Source: Torymus aiolomorphi (lineage: Eukaryota; Arthropoda; Insecta; Hymenoptera; Torymidae). From it: a stretch of DNA of 64,000 nucleotides. Location of the stretch: positions 226,253,876 through 226,317,875 of the forward strand of contig CM070873.1 of NCBI GenBank assembly GCA_036365515.1, written 5' to 3'. Below the pieces are notes generated by a model. That model saw only the letters and a list, made by a program, of their open reading frames with translations, was not told where the DNA came from and made no database searches. Both the position numbers and the translations under genes were made by a program. This document shows, in pieces, positions 22,000 to 31,987 of this stretch (the stretch's first letter is position 1; each line of letters begins with the position of its first letter).

Positions 22000-24895
22000 A
22001 AAGTTAAGATATCTGTAGAAAATGGAAAGGGTCTTTGGAATGAAAAGTCGAAAAAGTGCATGTGCATTTCCAACTAAGACCTCATCACCCTCGCTTAAAG
22101 TTTACCAGAATGTTAACACACAATCCAATACATGTTGAGGCATTGTATATTAAATTTTAGATCTTTTCAATCAGCCAGTGTAGCCGGAATAACTTTTTTC
22201 TTGAACATTTCTTAAAAAGAGCATACAAATTGCAATATCTCCACACTTGCTAATTATTTAGATTTGAAACTTGATAAACAATATCCCTCAGCATGTATTA
22301 CATAGTGTGTGTAAAGTTTGAAATATTTGTAGAGAATGGAAAGGGATCTTTGAAATGAAAAGTCGAAAAAGCGCGTGTGCATTTCCAATGTAGACCTCCT
22401 CACCCTCGCTTAAAGTTTATGAGAATGTTTACACACAATCCAGTACATGCTGAGGCATTGTATATTAGGTTTCAGATCTACTCAATCAGCCAGTTTGGAG
22501 GAAATTACTTTTCTTTCTTAAAAATTTCCTGAAAAAGCACAAAAATTGCAATATCTCCAGACTTGCTAATTATGTAGATCTGAAACTTGATAAACCGTCC
22601 CTCAGCATGTATGCCATTATGTATGGAAAGTTTAAGATACTTGTAGGGAATGGAACGGGATCTTTGGAACGAATTGTCGAAAAGCCGCATGTGCATTTGC
22701 GACAAAAACCTCCTCACACTTTCTCATAGTTTACCAGAATGTTCTCACACAATGCAATGCATGCTGAGGCATTGCATATTGAGTTTCAGATATACTCCAT
22801 CAGCCAGTTTGGAGGAAATGACTTTTCTTTCTTAAAAATTTCCTGAAAAAGCACAAAAATTGCAATATCTCCAGATTTGCTATTTATGTAGATCTGAAAC
22901 TTGATAAACTGTCCTTCAGCATATATTGCACGGTGTGTGTAAAGTTTAAGATATGTTGAGAGAATGGAAAGGGATCTTTGGACTGAAAAGTCGAAAAAGC
23001 GCAAGTGCATTTCCAACTAAGACCTCCTGACCATTGCTTAAAGCTTACCAGAATGTTAACACGCAATCCAATACATGTTAAGGCATTGTATATTAAATTT
23101 TAGATCTTTTCAATCAGCCAGTGTACGGGAAATAACTTTTTTTCTTGAACATTTCTTAAAAAGAGCATACAAATTGCAATATCTCCACACTTGCTAATTA
23201 TTTAGATCTGAAAGTTGATAAACAATACCTCAGCATGTGTTACATAGTGTGTGTAAAGTTTGAAATATTTGTAGAGAATGGAAAGGGATCTTTGAAATGA
23301 AAAGTCGAAAAAGCGCGTGTGCATTTCCAATGTAGACCTCCTCACCCTCGCTTAAAGTGTGTGAGAATGTTTACACACAATCCAGTACATACTGAGGCAT
23401 TGTATATTAGGTTTCAGATCTATTCAATCAGCCAGTTTGGAGGAAATTACTTTTCTTTCTTAAAAATTTCCTGAAAAAGCACAAAAATTGCAATATCTCC
23501 AGACTTGCTAACTATGTAGATCTGAAACTTGATAAACCGTCCCTCAGCATGTATGCCATTATGTATGGAAAGTTTAAGATACTTGTAGGGAATGGAACGG
23601 GATCTTTGGAACGAATTGTCGAAAAGCCGCATGTGCATTTGCGACAAAAACCTCCTCACACTTTCTCATAGTTTACCAGAATGTTCTCACACAATGCAAT
23701 GCATGCTGAGGCATTGCATATTGAGTTTCAGATATACTCCATCAGCCAGTTTGGAGGAAATGACTTTTCTTTCTTAAAAATTTCCTGAAAAAGCACAAAA
23801 ATTGCAATATCTCCAGATTTGCTATTTATGTAGATCTGAAACTTGATAAACTGTCCCTCAGCATGTATTGCACGGTGTGTGTAAAGTTTAAGATATGTTG
23901 AGAGAATGGAAAGGGATCTTTGAACTGAAAAGTCGAAAAAGCGCAAGTGCATTTCCAACTAAGATCTCCTGACCATTGCTCAAAGCTTACCAGAATGTTA
24001 ACACGCAATCCAATACATGTTAAGGCATTGTATATTAAATTTTAGATCTTTTCAATCAGCCAGTGTACGGGAAATAACTTTTTTTCTTGAACATTTCTTA
24101 AAAAGAGCATACAAATTGCAATATCTCCACACTTGCTAATTATTTAGATCTGAAAGTTGATAAACAATACCTCAGTATGTGTTACATAGTGTGTGTAAAG
24201 TTTGAAATATTTGTAGAGAATGGAAAGGGATCTTTGAAATGAAAAGTCGAAAAAGCGCGTGTGCATTTCCAATGTAGACCTCCTCACCCTCGCTTAAAGT
24301 GTGTGAGAATGTTTACACACAATCCAGTACATACTGAGGCATTGTATATTAGGTTTCAGATCTATTCAATCAGCCAGTTTGGAGGAAATTACTTTTCTTT
24401 CTTAAAAATTTCCTGAAAAAGCACAAAAATTGCAATATCTCCAGACTTACTAATTATGTAGATCTGAAACTTGATAAATTGTTCCTCAGCATGTATTACA
24501 TTATGTATGGAAAGTTTAAGATACTTGTAGGGAATGGAAAGGGATCTTTGGAACGAAATGTCAAAAAGCCGCATGTGCATTTGCGACAAAAACCTCCTCA
24601 CTCTTTCTCATAGTTTACCAGAATGTTCTCACACAATGCAATGCATGCTGAGGCACTGTATATTAAATTTAGATCTTTTCAATCAGCCAGTGTAGGGGAA
24701 ATAACTTTTTACTTGAACATTTCTTAAAAAGAGCATACAAATTGCAATATCTCCTCACTTGCTAATTATTTAGATCTTAAACTTGATAAACAGTCTCTCA
24801 GCATGTATTACATAGTGTGTGTAAAGTTTGAAATATTTGTAGAGAATGGAAAGGGATCTTTGAAATGAAAAGTCGAAAAAGCGCATCAAATCTAT
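22000..24895. repeat. 314-bp satellite with 942-bp higher-order period
   Basis: Ten monomers are marked by AATGGAAAGGGATCTTTG and relatives at about 22014, 22328, 22644, 22957, 23270, 23586, 23899, 24212, 24528 and 24838. Monomer lengths cycle 313-316-313, and sequence three monomers apart is nearly identical: the stretches at 22505, 23447 and 24389 are 942 bp apart. This is a trimeric higher-order repeat. Each monomer carries TTGCAATATCTCC and a GATCTGAAACTTGATAAA phrase. The frames of 60-76 codons are by-products. Confidence 0.93.
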
Positions 24896-25105
24896 AGTTG
24901 GCCGTTGTTATTTATACGCCAGATTGCTAGATAGGTATACCTATATATACGTAAAACCTAACCTTCAATTTTCTTTAGCCGAAGAATTGACGCTTGATTA
25001 AAGAAAAAAATAGGCAAGGATTGACGCTTGACTAAAGAAATAATAGTCCCTTCCATCTCAGACTTTCAAAACAGTGATTTTTACACGTTTCTAAGTGGGT
25101 TATAG

Positions 25106-25139
25106 GTTATTTGTACGACAGATCTGTCGTACAAATAAC
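25106..25139. repeat. 34-bp perfect palindrome without spacer
   Basis: GTTATTTGTACGACAGA is immediately followed by its exact reverse complement. It sits between the satellite and the GC-rich block of the TTAA element. Confidence 0.95.
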
Positions 25140-25159
25140 AACGCCGTAAAATAAATAAA

Positions 25160-25574
25160 TTTTTGAATGACTTACTTTTCTGTCTTACGGCGGGGCCAAG
25201 TCCAAGCGGCACGGTCCGTTGGGTGTGCACGCACACGGTGCGGTACGGACGCTACGGTCTGCGAGGTGGGCGGCTGATGCGGCGCTCCAGGCTGCGCCGT
25301 CTGCGAGCGGTCCAGGCGGCAGGCACACCGATGACACGTCGATTAGCAATGGATAGAGGAGGGCACAGGTGGCGAAGGTGGCGGCGGAGGTGGTGGCGGC
25401 AACACGGGACCGCCTCCCGGAGGGCCTAGGCCCAGGCATCGGCGATGGACTGATGGCTCAGCTGTGCTGCAGCCAGCAGCGCATGCGCGTACACACACAC
25501 GGGCAAGGCCGCGCCGCTGGCCGCTGCCGTCGCTGCCGTCGCTGCCGTCGCCGACTCGCGAATCTCGCGATCAG
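25160..25574. other. GC-rich block in the TTAA element
   Basis: An abrupt switch to high GC with CGG- and GCC-rich words, including three tandem CGCTGCCGT units at about 25523-25550. Overlapping frames on both strands show only low-complexity Arg/Ala/Gly-rich peptides. No domain or promoter element can be named. Confidence 0.5.
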
Positions 25575-25725
25575 CGGTGTCAGACAAAATATTTTTGGTT
25601 GGTGTTGACTTACTTCAGAGCGCTGATTCCCATATATAAGTGTATACACTTCCCATACACTTGAGCGCTCTGAAGTAAGCCAACACCCGCCGAGAATATT
25701 TTGTCTGACACCGCTGCTCGCGATG
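25575..25725. repeat. Palindrome with ~55-bp arms
   Basis: GCGGTGTCAGACAAAATATT and AATATTTTGTCTGACACCGC bound the arms. Further in, TTACTTCAGAGCGCT pairs with AGCGCTCTGAAGTAA around a short AT-rich loop (about 25629-25660). Confidence 0.9.
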
Positions 25726-25767
25726 CTACATATTACCCATATGGTACAATAATCTATTTTTTTTTTT

Positions 25768-25995
25768 TTTAATATTATGCATAATCATGAGTGCATTGCC
25801 CTCCGTAATGACATTATGAATCATTCTGCAAAGTTTCACGTCGATATTTTAAGGCATCTGAGAATGGCATTTGAACGAAATTTTCGTTCAAATGCCATTC
25901 TTAGACGCTTTTGAATATTGACTTGGCATTTTGCAGAATGATTAATAATGTAATTACGGAGGGCAATGCACTCATTATTTTTCATATATCGTTAT
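25768..25995. repeat. Palindrome with ~110-bp arms near right end
   Basis: ATGAGTGCATTGCCCTCCGT and ACGGAGGGCAATGCACTCAT mark the outer ends. The centre at about 25893 is a perfect tight inverted repeat (CATTTGAACGAAAA and TTTTCGTTCAAATG). It lies just inside the right terminus of the TTAA element. Confidence 0.88.
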
Positions 25996-26068
25996 ATTTT
26001 TTTTTTTTCTATTAAAAACAATATATTTTTTGCTCGGTCGGTAAAAATTGAGTTTGACACCCCCTTAA

Positions 26069-26162
26069 GCCAGGTAAAGATAAAACTGGAAAACTAGACA
26101 ATACAGGCATTTTTTACAAAGCTAGACAATACAGGCATTGTTTACAATCTTTACATTTCATG
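26069..26162 (+). mobile_element. Penelope-like element, linker segment
   Basis: This continues the coding line broken at 15622, reading PGKDKTGKLDNTGIFYK. The word CTAGACAATACAGGCATT then appears twice, about 27 bp apart, so a small tandem duplication has occurred here. A second insertion begins at 26163. Confidence 0.65.
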
Positions 26163-26838
26163 TACACGGATAGAATTTTCCTGTAAAAACTACCGCGAAA
26201 TTCACGGTAAAAATTACCGTGAGCATTGTAACTGCGGAACACCCGAACGTTCCGGAACTTTTTATGATACACACAAGAAAATTTTCCGTGATGTCACGGT
26301 AAAAATTTCGATTTTCAAGAAATTAGTACTAAACTATTTAATTGCATTGTTTTATGCTTTTTAATTACATTGTCTCCCAATATTATTTATAATTTTAGTT
26401 TTAAACAATATTTTAGTTTGTATTTGTCAAAAAACATATAATAATGAATCTATTTTAAATTCAATGATCTAAATATTTATAGGTTATGTGTGTAGCACGT
26501 GCCAGTCGACGGCGGCGCGAGCAGCGCCACCGACGTGTGAGTTTCGATATTCTCTTCATGTCAGGGTAAAATTTGTACAGAAGGGCAGTAAAAATTACCG
26601 TGACAGTCCGGCAAAAAATTCCATAAATCCCTATAACTTTTATAATACTTTCGATGGAAAATTTATTAAACGCAAAATTTACCGAGTGTCCGATAAAATT
26701 TAATGTACGGATATTAAATTTTTCTAAGACTGCAGCAATAATTATAGAAAATACGCGTAATGATTTCCAGAAAAATCGGTTGTACCTCCATTGACACGAA
26801 TTTCACGGTAATTTTTCCAGAAAAATTCTATCCGTGTA
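26163..26838. mobile_element. 676-bp inverted-repeat element
   Basis: The ends TACACGGATAGAATTTTCCTG and AGAAAAATTCTATCCGTGTA are inverted repeats, continuing as alternating GGTAAAAATTACCGTGA-type words in both orientations. It splits the Penelope coding sequence just before the GIY-YIG domain. There is no internal gene. The short GC-rich stretch at 26490-26540 is unassigned. Confidence 0.75.
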
Positions 26839-27122
26839 AAGATTGTCCTGCAATTTACGTAGGCCAAACAAAAAGAGTATTAAAAGACCAAGTGAAACAG
26901 CATAAGAACAATAAAAATCAAGAAGCGGTTATTCCACAACATGACATTTTTACACATGAATTCGATTGGAAAAATGTACAGATACTACATATCGAGAGAA
27001 ATTATAAAAAACTGTTTGTGTCTGAGATGATACGTATTCAAAGAAATATTAGAAATGCTATAAATGATAAAGAAAATACACAAATGCTAAGTAACATATG
27101 CAATAAAATTATCGATATCTAA
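26839..27122 (+). pseudogene. Penelope-like element GIY-YIG endonuclease, C-terminal part
   Basis: From the TGTAAAGATTGTCC junction the plus strand reads CKDCPAIYVGQTKRVLKDQV, then HEFDWKNVQILHIERNYKK and a C-terminal helix-rich tail ending at TAA (27120-27122). The IYVGQT turn and Cys-x2-Cys beginning match the GIY-YIG nuclease that Penelope-like elements carry after the reverse transcriptase. The nuclease nicks target DNA during retrotransposition. The continuous frame starts at 26760 only because it reads through the adjoining inverted-repeat element, so that start is artificial. With the RT missing and two insertions upstream, this copy is dead. Confidence 0.8.
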
Positions 27123-27299
27123 ATAACTGTAAGTTCAATTCTCTTTGCTTATGTTTTGGTTAAAAATTCAATGATCTTTTCTTATGTTTTGATTGGAGTT
27201 TGACGGCTCGACATATGTCTGTACCATGCAAACTTGCCTGTTTGAATCCACAAGTTGACTGAGAACGTCCAATCGTTCTCTAAAATGCACAACATGTAT
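27123..27299 (+). mobile_element. Penelope-like element, 3' untranslated part
   Basis: Non-coding sequence after the GIY-YIG stop, with a tandem TCTTTGCTTATGTTTTGRTT word. It is interrupted at about 27300 by a hairpin-ended repeat and resumes near 29200. Confidence 0.5.
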
Positions 27300-29183
27300 T
27301 AAAAAACCGCTGCCAATTCATTGGCAAATAGCTTCCTCAAACTTAATTTATTGATCCCTTTAATTAATTTTTACTTCTAATATTTAAAATTTAATACTTT
27401 ATCTTGTACGGTTAGACTAACTAGGGGAGGGTCATGGGTCCGGATTCAGCTTAAACTGTGCGTTATATCTTTTTTCGTAATGAATCGATTTTTTTGGGCA
27501 ACGAACTTGATCTGAAGATATATAAAAGCTACATCTGTGTCAAATTTCAGGACGATTGGGTAATTTTTGCTCTTGTTATCGTGCGACAACGAAAACGCAA
27601 ATTTTTTCTAAAATAATTTTCTTTCTAAAAAACAAATGAAGATCTCCTGAAATTTTAACCAAATATAGTCTTCTATAAATTTAATAAGTGGTTAAAATTT
27701 TAAGTCGATAAATCAAGTATTTTTTGAGAAAACGTGATTCGAAAATTTTTTTAAAAAATTTTTTACCTCAAATATCTTTTTTCGTAATGGACCGATTTTT
27801 TTGGGGAACGAACTCGATCTGAAAATATATAAAAGCTACATGTGTTATATTGAATGCGTTATGTGGAAAGGCTGTTATAATGTGAGGGGATGTATTTTAA
27901 AAATTGTGATAAAGACAGATTTTTGTTTTCATTTTTCAATTTCTCAAGTTTTACATTTTTGTTAATAATAAAAAACCGTGATAACTAAAAAATTTTTCTT
28001 TTTAGAAAACATAAATATTTTAATTCTCTTTCAAATGCTACCCATCCCATTCAGATACACAGAACCATCCTCAAGAAATACATTTTAAAAATGTCTAGAA
28101 AAATTTTAACCTCAAATATCTCTGAAATTTATGAACCAATCATTTTGTCAAAAGAACTCATCCGAGAACTATCAATAATATACCTCTACAATGAATTTTG
28201 AAGCGAATAAGACAATTTTACTCTTGTAATAGTTGAACATATAAAACTCATTTTTTTTGATTTTTCAATTTTTACGTTTTTGTTAATAACAAAAGAACCG
28301 TAATAGCTAGAGAATTAATTTTTTTTTAGAAAATATAGGTAATTTAATTCTCTTTCGAATGCCACCCACCCCATTTAGATACATAGAGCCGTTCTCGAGA
28401 AATTACGATTAAAAAAAAAAATTGAAAAAAATTTTAACCTCAAATATCTCCGAAATTTATGGATCAATCCTTTTGCCCAAACAACTCACTCGATTGGTAT
28501 ACAAAATTTACCCCTACAAAGAATTTCAAAGTTATTAAGCCAATTTTACTATAGTATTGAACGACAAAAAAAATCACTTTTTTTATAAATTTTTTTTTTT
28601 CTCAAAAAATAATGAATAAAAAAACCTAAAAATTTAGTAAGTTATAGTACTTAATATCCTTTATAACCAAAAAAATATTCATGTTAATATCTTTTTTTAA
28701 TTTCGAAATATAACCTATTTACAAAAAATTACGTTTTCATCAATAACTTATGACGAAATATAGCTACCGACTTTTTTTTTTTTTTAATTGTAGATAATTT
28801 TATCCTACCTACAGAGAATTCAAGAATTCATGATATATAAACAATATTTGTTGTAAATATTTAAAAAATCGAAAATAAAAATTTTGAAAATTAAAAAATG
28901 GCTATAAAAAAAAAAATTAAATTTTACAAAAATAGAATATTGACCCCAATTGCGGAAGCAAAATCTAAAAAAATGATCACTCTCCCGTTAAAATCGGTCG
29001 AGTAGATCATGAGATATCAGCGTATACGGACATACATACACACACACACACACACACATCCATACGGACATTTTCTAAAAATAGTGTATTTCGATTCCAA
29101 ATTTGCTAAATAACATTTCTAACACATTATCTCATAAACTTTTTTTTTACTATCACAAAGCTTCCTCTAGGAGGAAGCAAAAG
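27300..29183 (+). repeat. Full-length hairpin-ended repeat (reference copy)
   Basis: It begins ACCGCTGCCAATTCATTGGC then TAGCTTCCTCAAACTTAATT. It ends with ACAAAGCTTCCTCTAGGAGG and AAGC, whose last 19 bases form a hairpin. The interior has two to three diverged tandem units of about 330 bp: TTTTAACCTCAAATATCTC, CTCTACAANGAATTTTGAAG, TTGTTAATAACAAAAGAACC. It then holds a CA tract (29036-29059) and CATACGGACATTTTCTAAAA. No protein-coding gene. It interrupts the Penelope element. The class is uncertain: there are no terminal inverted repeats, and a Helitron-like CTAA follows the hairpin here but not in the other copies. Confidence 0.8.
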
Positions 29184-29199
29184 GTACACTAAGCTAGTT

Positions 29200-29417
29200 T
29201 TTCCCTAGTTGTGTGTGTCTTTTTGTTTTTTGTAGTTACAACATTCAATTAATATTGTAAAATTATCTTTGTACAAATAGGTAATAAAGTTCCTGAAGAG
29301 GTCGACAATACAGGTCGACGAAACGTCGCAATTTCTTAAATAAAACAAGTAGTTTTATTTAATTAACACCTTGACCCCAGATCAGATCGAAGACAAAAAC
29401 AACTTCAATATATAAAT
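29200..29417 (+). mobile_element. Penelope-like element, right pseudo-LTR
   Basis: It is inverted-repeat to 15200-15365, with matching ACAACTTCAATATA ends. It contains CTGAAGAGGTCGACAATAC followed by AGGTCGACGAAACGTCGC. The CTGAAGA...GAAAC arrangement resembles the catalytic core of the hammerhead ribozymes known from Penelope elements, although I could not close all helices by eye. Confidence 0.65.
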
Positions 29418-29419
29418 TT

Positions 29420-29915
29420 AATTTTTAAATTATCTTTAGTATGTCATTTGTTATTATTAAGGAAAATGTTCTTATAATTCATAAATTAATTTTTCAAAAA
29501 ATATTTGATTTATCGACTCAAAATTTTAACCACTTATTCCACTTATTGAAGAGAATATTAAAAAAATATATAAATTTCAAGAGATTATCTTTATTTGTTT
29601 TAGAGGAAAAAATTATTTTAGAAAAAAATCGTTTTTTTGTTGTCGCGCGATATTTACCTATAAACCCCAAACTGACGCGTCCGGCAAATATATGTACTTA
29701 TAAGAAAATTAAGCTGGCAACTTTTGGCAATTAATGATAATAGAAGAATTAATAGAAAATCGTCGAAATATCGGAGTCCTATAATTTCATCATTACAAAG
29801 CTTTCTTTTTGAAAAAGCAAAACAGTTGACGCGTTTAAAAAGACTATCATCCAGATTAGGCCATTAATTTCTAATCAATACCTGTCACAATAAAGATTAA
29901 ACATGCACAGTGAAA
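29420..29915. repeat. Diverged fragment of the hairpin-ended repeat and flank
   Basis: 29430-29660 matches 40030-40240 (TTGATTTATCGACT, TTTTAACCACTTATT, AGATTATCTTTATTTGTTTT). The rest is unassigned AT-rich DNA. Confidence 0.5.
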
Positions 29916-29929
29916 TTTAGTACATTACG

Positions 29930-30052
29930 GTACAAATGACGAAAGTTGAAGTTCCGCCACTGCGTGAAGTTGGCGCCCGAGGCGAAGCCGAGGGCGCCAT
30001 ATCACGCAGTGGTGGGCCTTGATCTTTCGTCTTGTGTACCGTATACTATTTT
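29930..30052. repeat. Small foldback element
   Basis: TAGTACATTACGGTACAAAT at the left and TGTGTACCGTATACTA at the right are inverted. Inside, CCACTGCGTGAAGTTGGCGC faces GGCGCCATATCACGCAGTGG. A truncated copy occurs at 31255-31330. Confidence 0.75.
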
Positions 30053-30262
30053 TCTTGATGCCCGGTGGAAAGTACGTTTATAGCACTCAAATTCATAATT
30101 TTAATATGATTATTCGGCTCTCGTGGTATAAAAACTGTATGACACTGGTGCGTAAGATGATTTTTACCGCATTCGACTTTTCTCACTCGCTTCGCTCGTG
30201 CGAAAAACGTCTCTTTCGGTAAATAATCACATTCCCCACCCGTATCATAATGTACTATTACA
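30053..30262 (-). repeat. Dispersed ~200-bp repeat
   Basis: It shares GATTATTCGGCTCTCGTGGT, TGATTTTTACCGCATTCGAC and CGCTTCGCTCGTGCGAAAAA with 39560-39755. It is related in reverse to the tandem pair at 10716-10996. Ends resembling TATCATAATGTACTAT suggest a short mobile element. Confidence 0.65.
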
Positions 30263-30395
30263 TAATTGGTCTCGCTGATATATATATTTTGCCACCGACA
30301 ATGATAACACCGTAATAGCATGCATTCAGCTTCTCGCATGTAACCCGACTAATTCTCACTTTTTCTGCTCTGACTCTTAGGAGTCTTTCATTTCA

Positions 30396-30584
30396 TCAAA
30401 GCTCGAGCGTATTGAGTTCGATGCCCGCCCTGACATTTGCGGCACGAGCGCAGCGAGTGCTGCTTGTCGGGGGGGGGGGGGGGGGGGGCATCGAAAACAT
30501 CACGTTCGAAAACATCAATTTTCTACGCACTTCTTCCTCATGTTCAGATTCGTCGGATGAGGACAATTCATTATTAATGAACAA
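30396..30584 (-). other. Acidic Ser-rich open frame, doubtful
   Basis: The minus strand reads FINNELSSSDESEHEEEVRR at its start, which resembles the acidic N-termini of some transposon proteins. It then runs into a polyproline stretch that is only the complement of an 18-19 base G-run (about 30470-30488). The neighbouring duplicated copy (31330 onward) does not preserve the frame. I do not regard it as a gene. Confidence 0.2.
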
Positions 30585-30587
30585 TCT

Positions 30588-30672
30588 TTATAGCACTGCG
30601 TGGCATAAATTCGCATTTATGTCACGCCTATCCGTGACATGGCGGATTTATGCAGTCAGTGCTATAAAATAA
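30588..30672. mobile_element. 85-bp palindromic miniature element
   Basis: TATAGCACTGCGTGGCATAAA at the left faces TTTATGCAGTCAGTGCTATA at the right. It is almost all inverted repeat, with no coding capacity. Confidence 0.6.
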
Positions 30673-30734
30673 TGTACGATACACGTGTCATAAGTCGTTC
30701 TTTATGGCACGGCGTGTATAAGCGCCCGAGCGTA

Positions 30735-30932
30735 GCGTAAACATAGACATAAGAGAGATAGACTGCGGGTGTAGGTTAGAAAGAGTGGCACCTCTAACCA
30801 TGTTCACGCACACGCGTTAGAGAGAGGCAGCATACCTTCTATTACATATACCTTCTATGCATCTGTCTCTCTCTCAACGGGTGCCACTCTCGCTAACCTA
30901 CACCCGCAGTCTATCTCTCTTATGTCTAAGAG
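30735..30932. mobile_element. ~200-bp MITE with ~50-bp arms
   Basis: AGACATAAGAGAGATAGACT at the left matches AGTCTATCTCTCTTATGTCT at the right. The arms continue through GCGGGTGTAGGTTAG and GAGTGGCACC. No target duplication was defined. Confidence 0.75.
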
Positions 30933-30949
30933 CGTAAAGTGCAACTATT

Positions 30950-31986
30950 ATGCCACTAGTATCGTAATGCACTGTTTATCCATTTTACAAATTAAAGCAA
31001 TATAAATCGCTTGTTGATTGATGATCAGAAGTGATTGTTTTTGTTGTACATATAGGTTAATGACTTTGAATATGTTGACAAAACCTCTAAAACAATCTAT
31101 TAATAAAATCTGCAGTTGCCTAGTTACCAACTCAAACGCATGCGTGGCGAAAGCTGCTGCCAGTGGCGAAAGCCCTAGTAATGGTTAAATGTCCTTCTTT
31201 CGCTATCAAAAACAATAGCGAAACCACGTACTTTCCACCAGGGCATCAAGAAATAGTACATTACAGTACAAGTGACGAAAGTTGAAGTTCCGCCACTGCG
31301 TGAAGTTGGCGCCCGAGGCGAAGCCGAGGAAAGATCGAAAGCATCGAAAACATCACGTGCATAATTTTAATAAGTGAATTTTACTGAAGATCATGTAAAA
31401 TATTTTTATTTTACGTGTAATTGTTACAATTGTTACACGTACAATTATTAAACATGCAGTACTTTTGCTCCATTTGCAGCAACAAAGTCAACTACTTTAT
31501 TTGTATCTGAAAAAATAAATGATCACTCAAGAAGAAATTCTCACAAAAAGTGCGACATTATTAACGAACAATCTTTTATCCATTTCACAAATTAAAGCAA
31601 TATAAATCACTTGTATACCCGATGAGCCGCATTGATTCTGACAATGCATACCCCGTTAGTGACTGTCACACATAATATTTAAATCGTTAACATACCTCGA
31701 AAATTATATGAACATTCAAAAGGTTATGTGTGAGTGCCACTAACGGGACATGCATTGCTAGAATCAATGTCCATCGGGTGTACCTTGATGATCAGAAGTG
31801 ATAGTTTTTGTTGTAAATATGTAAATATAGGTTAATGACTTTGAATATGTTGACAAAACCTCTAAAACAATCTATTAATAAAGTCTACAGTTGCCTAGTT
31901 ACCAACTCAGAATCAATGGTTAAATGTCCTTCTTTCGCCATCGAAAACAATGGCGAAACCACGTACTTTCCACCAGGGCATCAAGA
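30950..31986. repeat. Local tandem duplication (about 30960-31250 and 31570-31986)
   Basis: Both halves contain CAAATTAAAGCAATATAAAT, GATGATCAGAAGTGAT, TTGACAAAACCTCTAAAACA and CCACGTACTTTCCACCAGGG in the same order. The second half has acquired a MITE (31610-31785) absent from the first. The first has extra sequence (GCGTGGCGAAAGCTGCTGCC) absent from the second. Confidence 0.8.
31610..31785. mobile_element. ~170-bp MITE with ~60-bp arms
   Basis: TACCCGATGAGCCGCATTGA and TCAATGTCCATCGGGTGTA form the ends, with inner arms GTTAGTGACTGTCACACATA and TATGTGTGAGTGCCACTAAC. The sibling duplicate at about 31010 lacks it (CGCTTGTTGATTGATGATCA), which supports recent insertion with a TA-like target. 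Confidence 0.8.
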
Positions 31987-31987
31987 A

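Larger units (their letters stand above)
15623..26068. mobile_element. 10.4-kb TTAA element made of palindromes and satellites
   Basis: The ends are TTAA (15623-15626) then GGGGGTGTCAAACTCAATT, and AATTGAGTTTGACACCCCC then TTAA (26065-26068). The 19-bp terminal inverted repeats are perfect, and imperfect similarity continues inwards (GACCGACC). Removing the block with one TTAA restores a continuous Penelope reading frame, which proves insertion. The 10,438-bp interior has no transposase or other recognisable gene. It holds a 40-bp dyad minisatellite (two arrays), a 90-bp repeat (two arrays), five large or perfect palindromes, and satellites of about 317 and 314 bp. TTAA plus a terminal inverted repeat implies movement by a piggyBac-class transposase supplied in trans. 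Confidence 0.85.

Noticed and set aside
22505..24601. Repeated 60-76 codon frames at 942-bp spacing
   Set aside because: They recur because the satellite does, and they occur on both strands with unrelated peptides.
25163..25608. Overlapping Arg-rich and Ala-rich frames in the TTAA element
   Set aside because: All frames of the same GC-rich block are open and low-complexity, with no evidence favouring one.
27300..29200. Firm Helitron assignment from hairpin plus CTAA
   Set aside because: CTAA ten bases after the hairpin is seen in this copy only; the other copies have unrelated sequence there.
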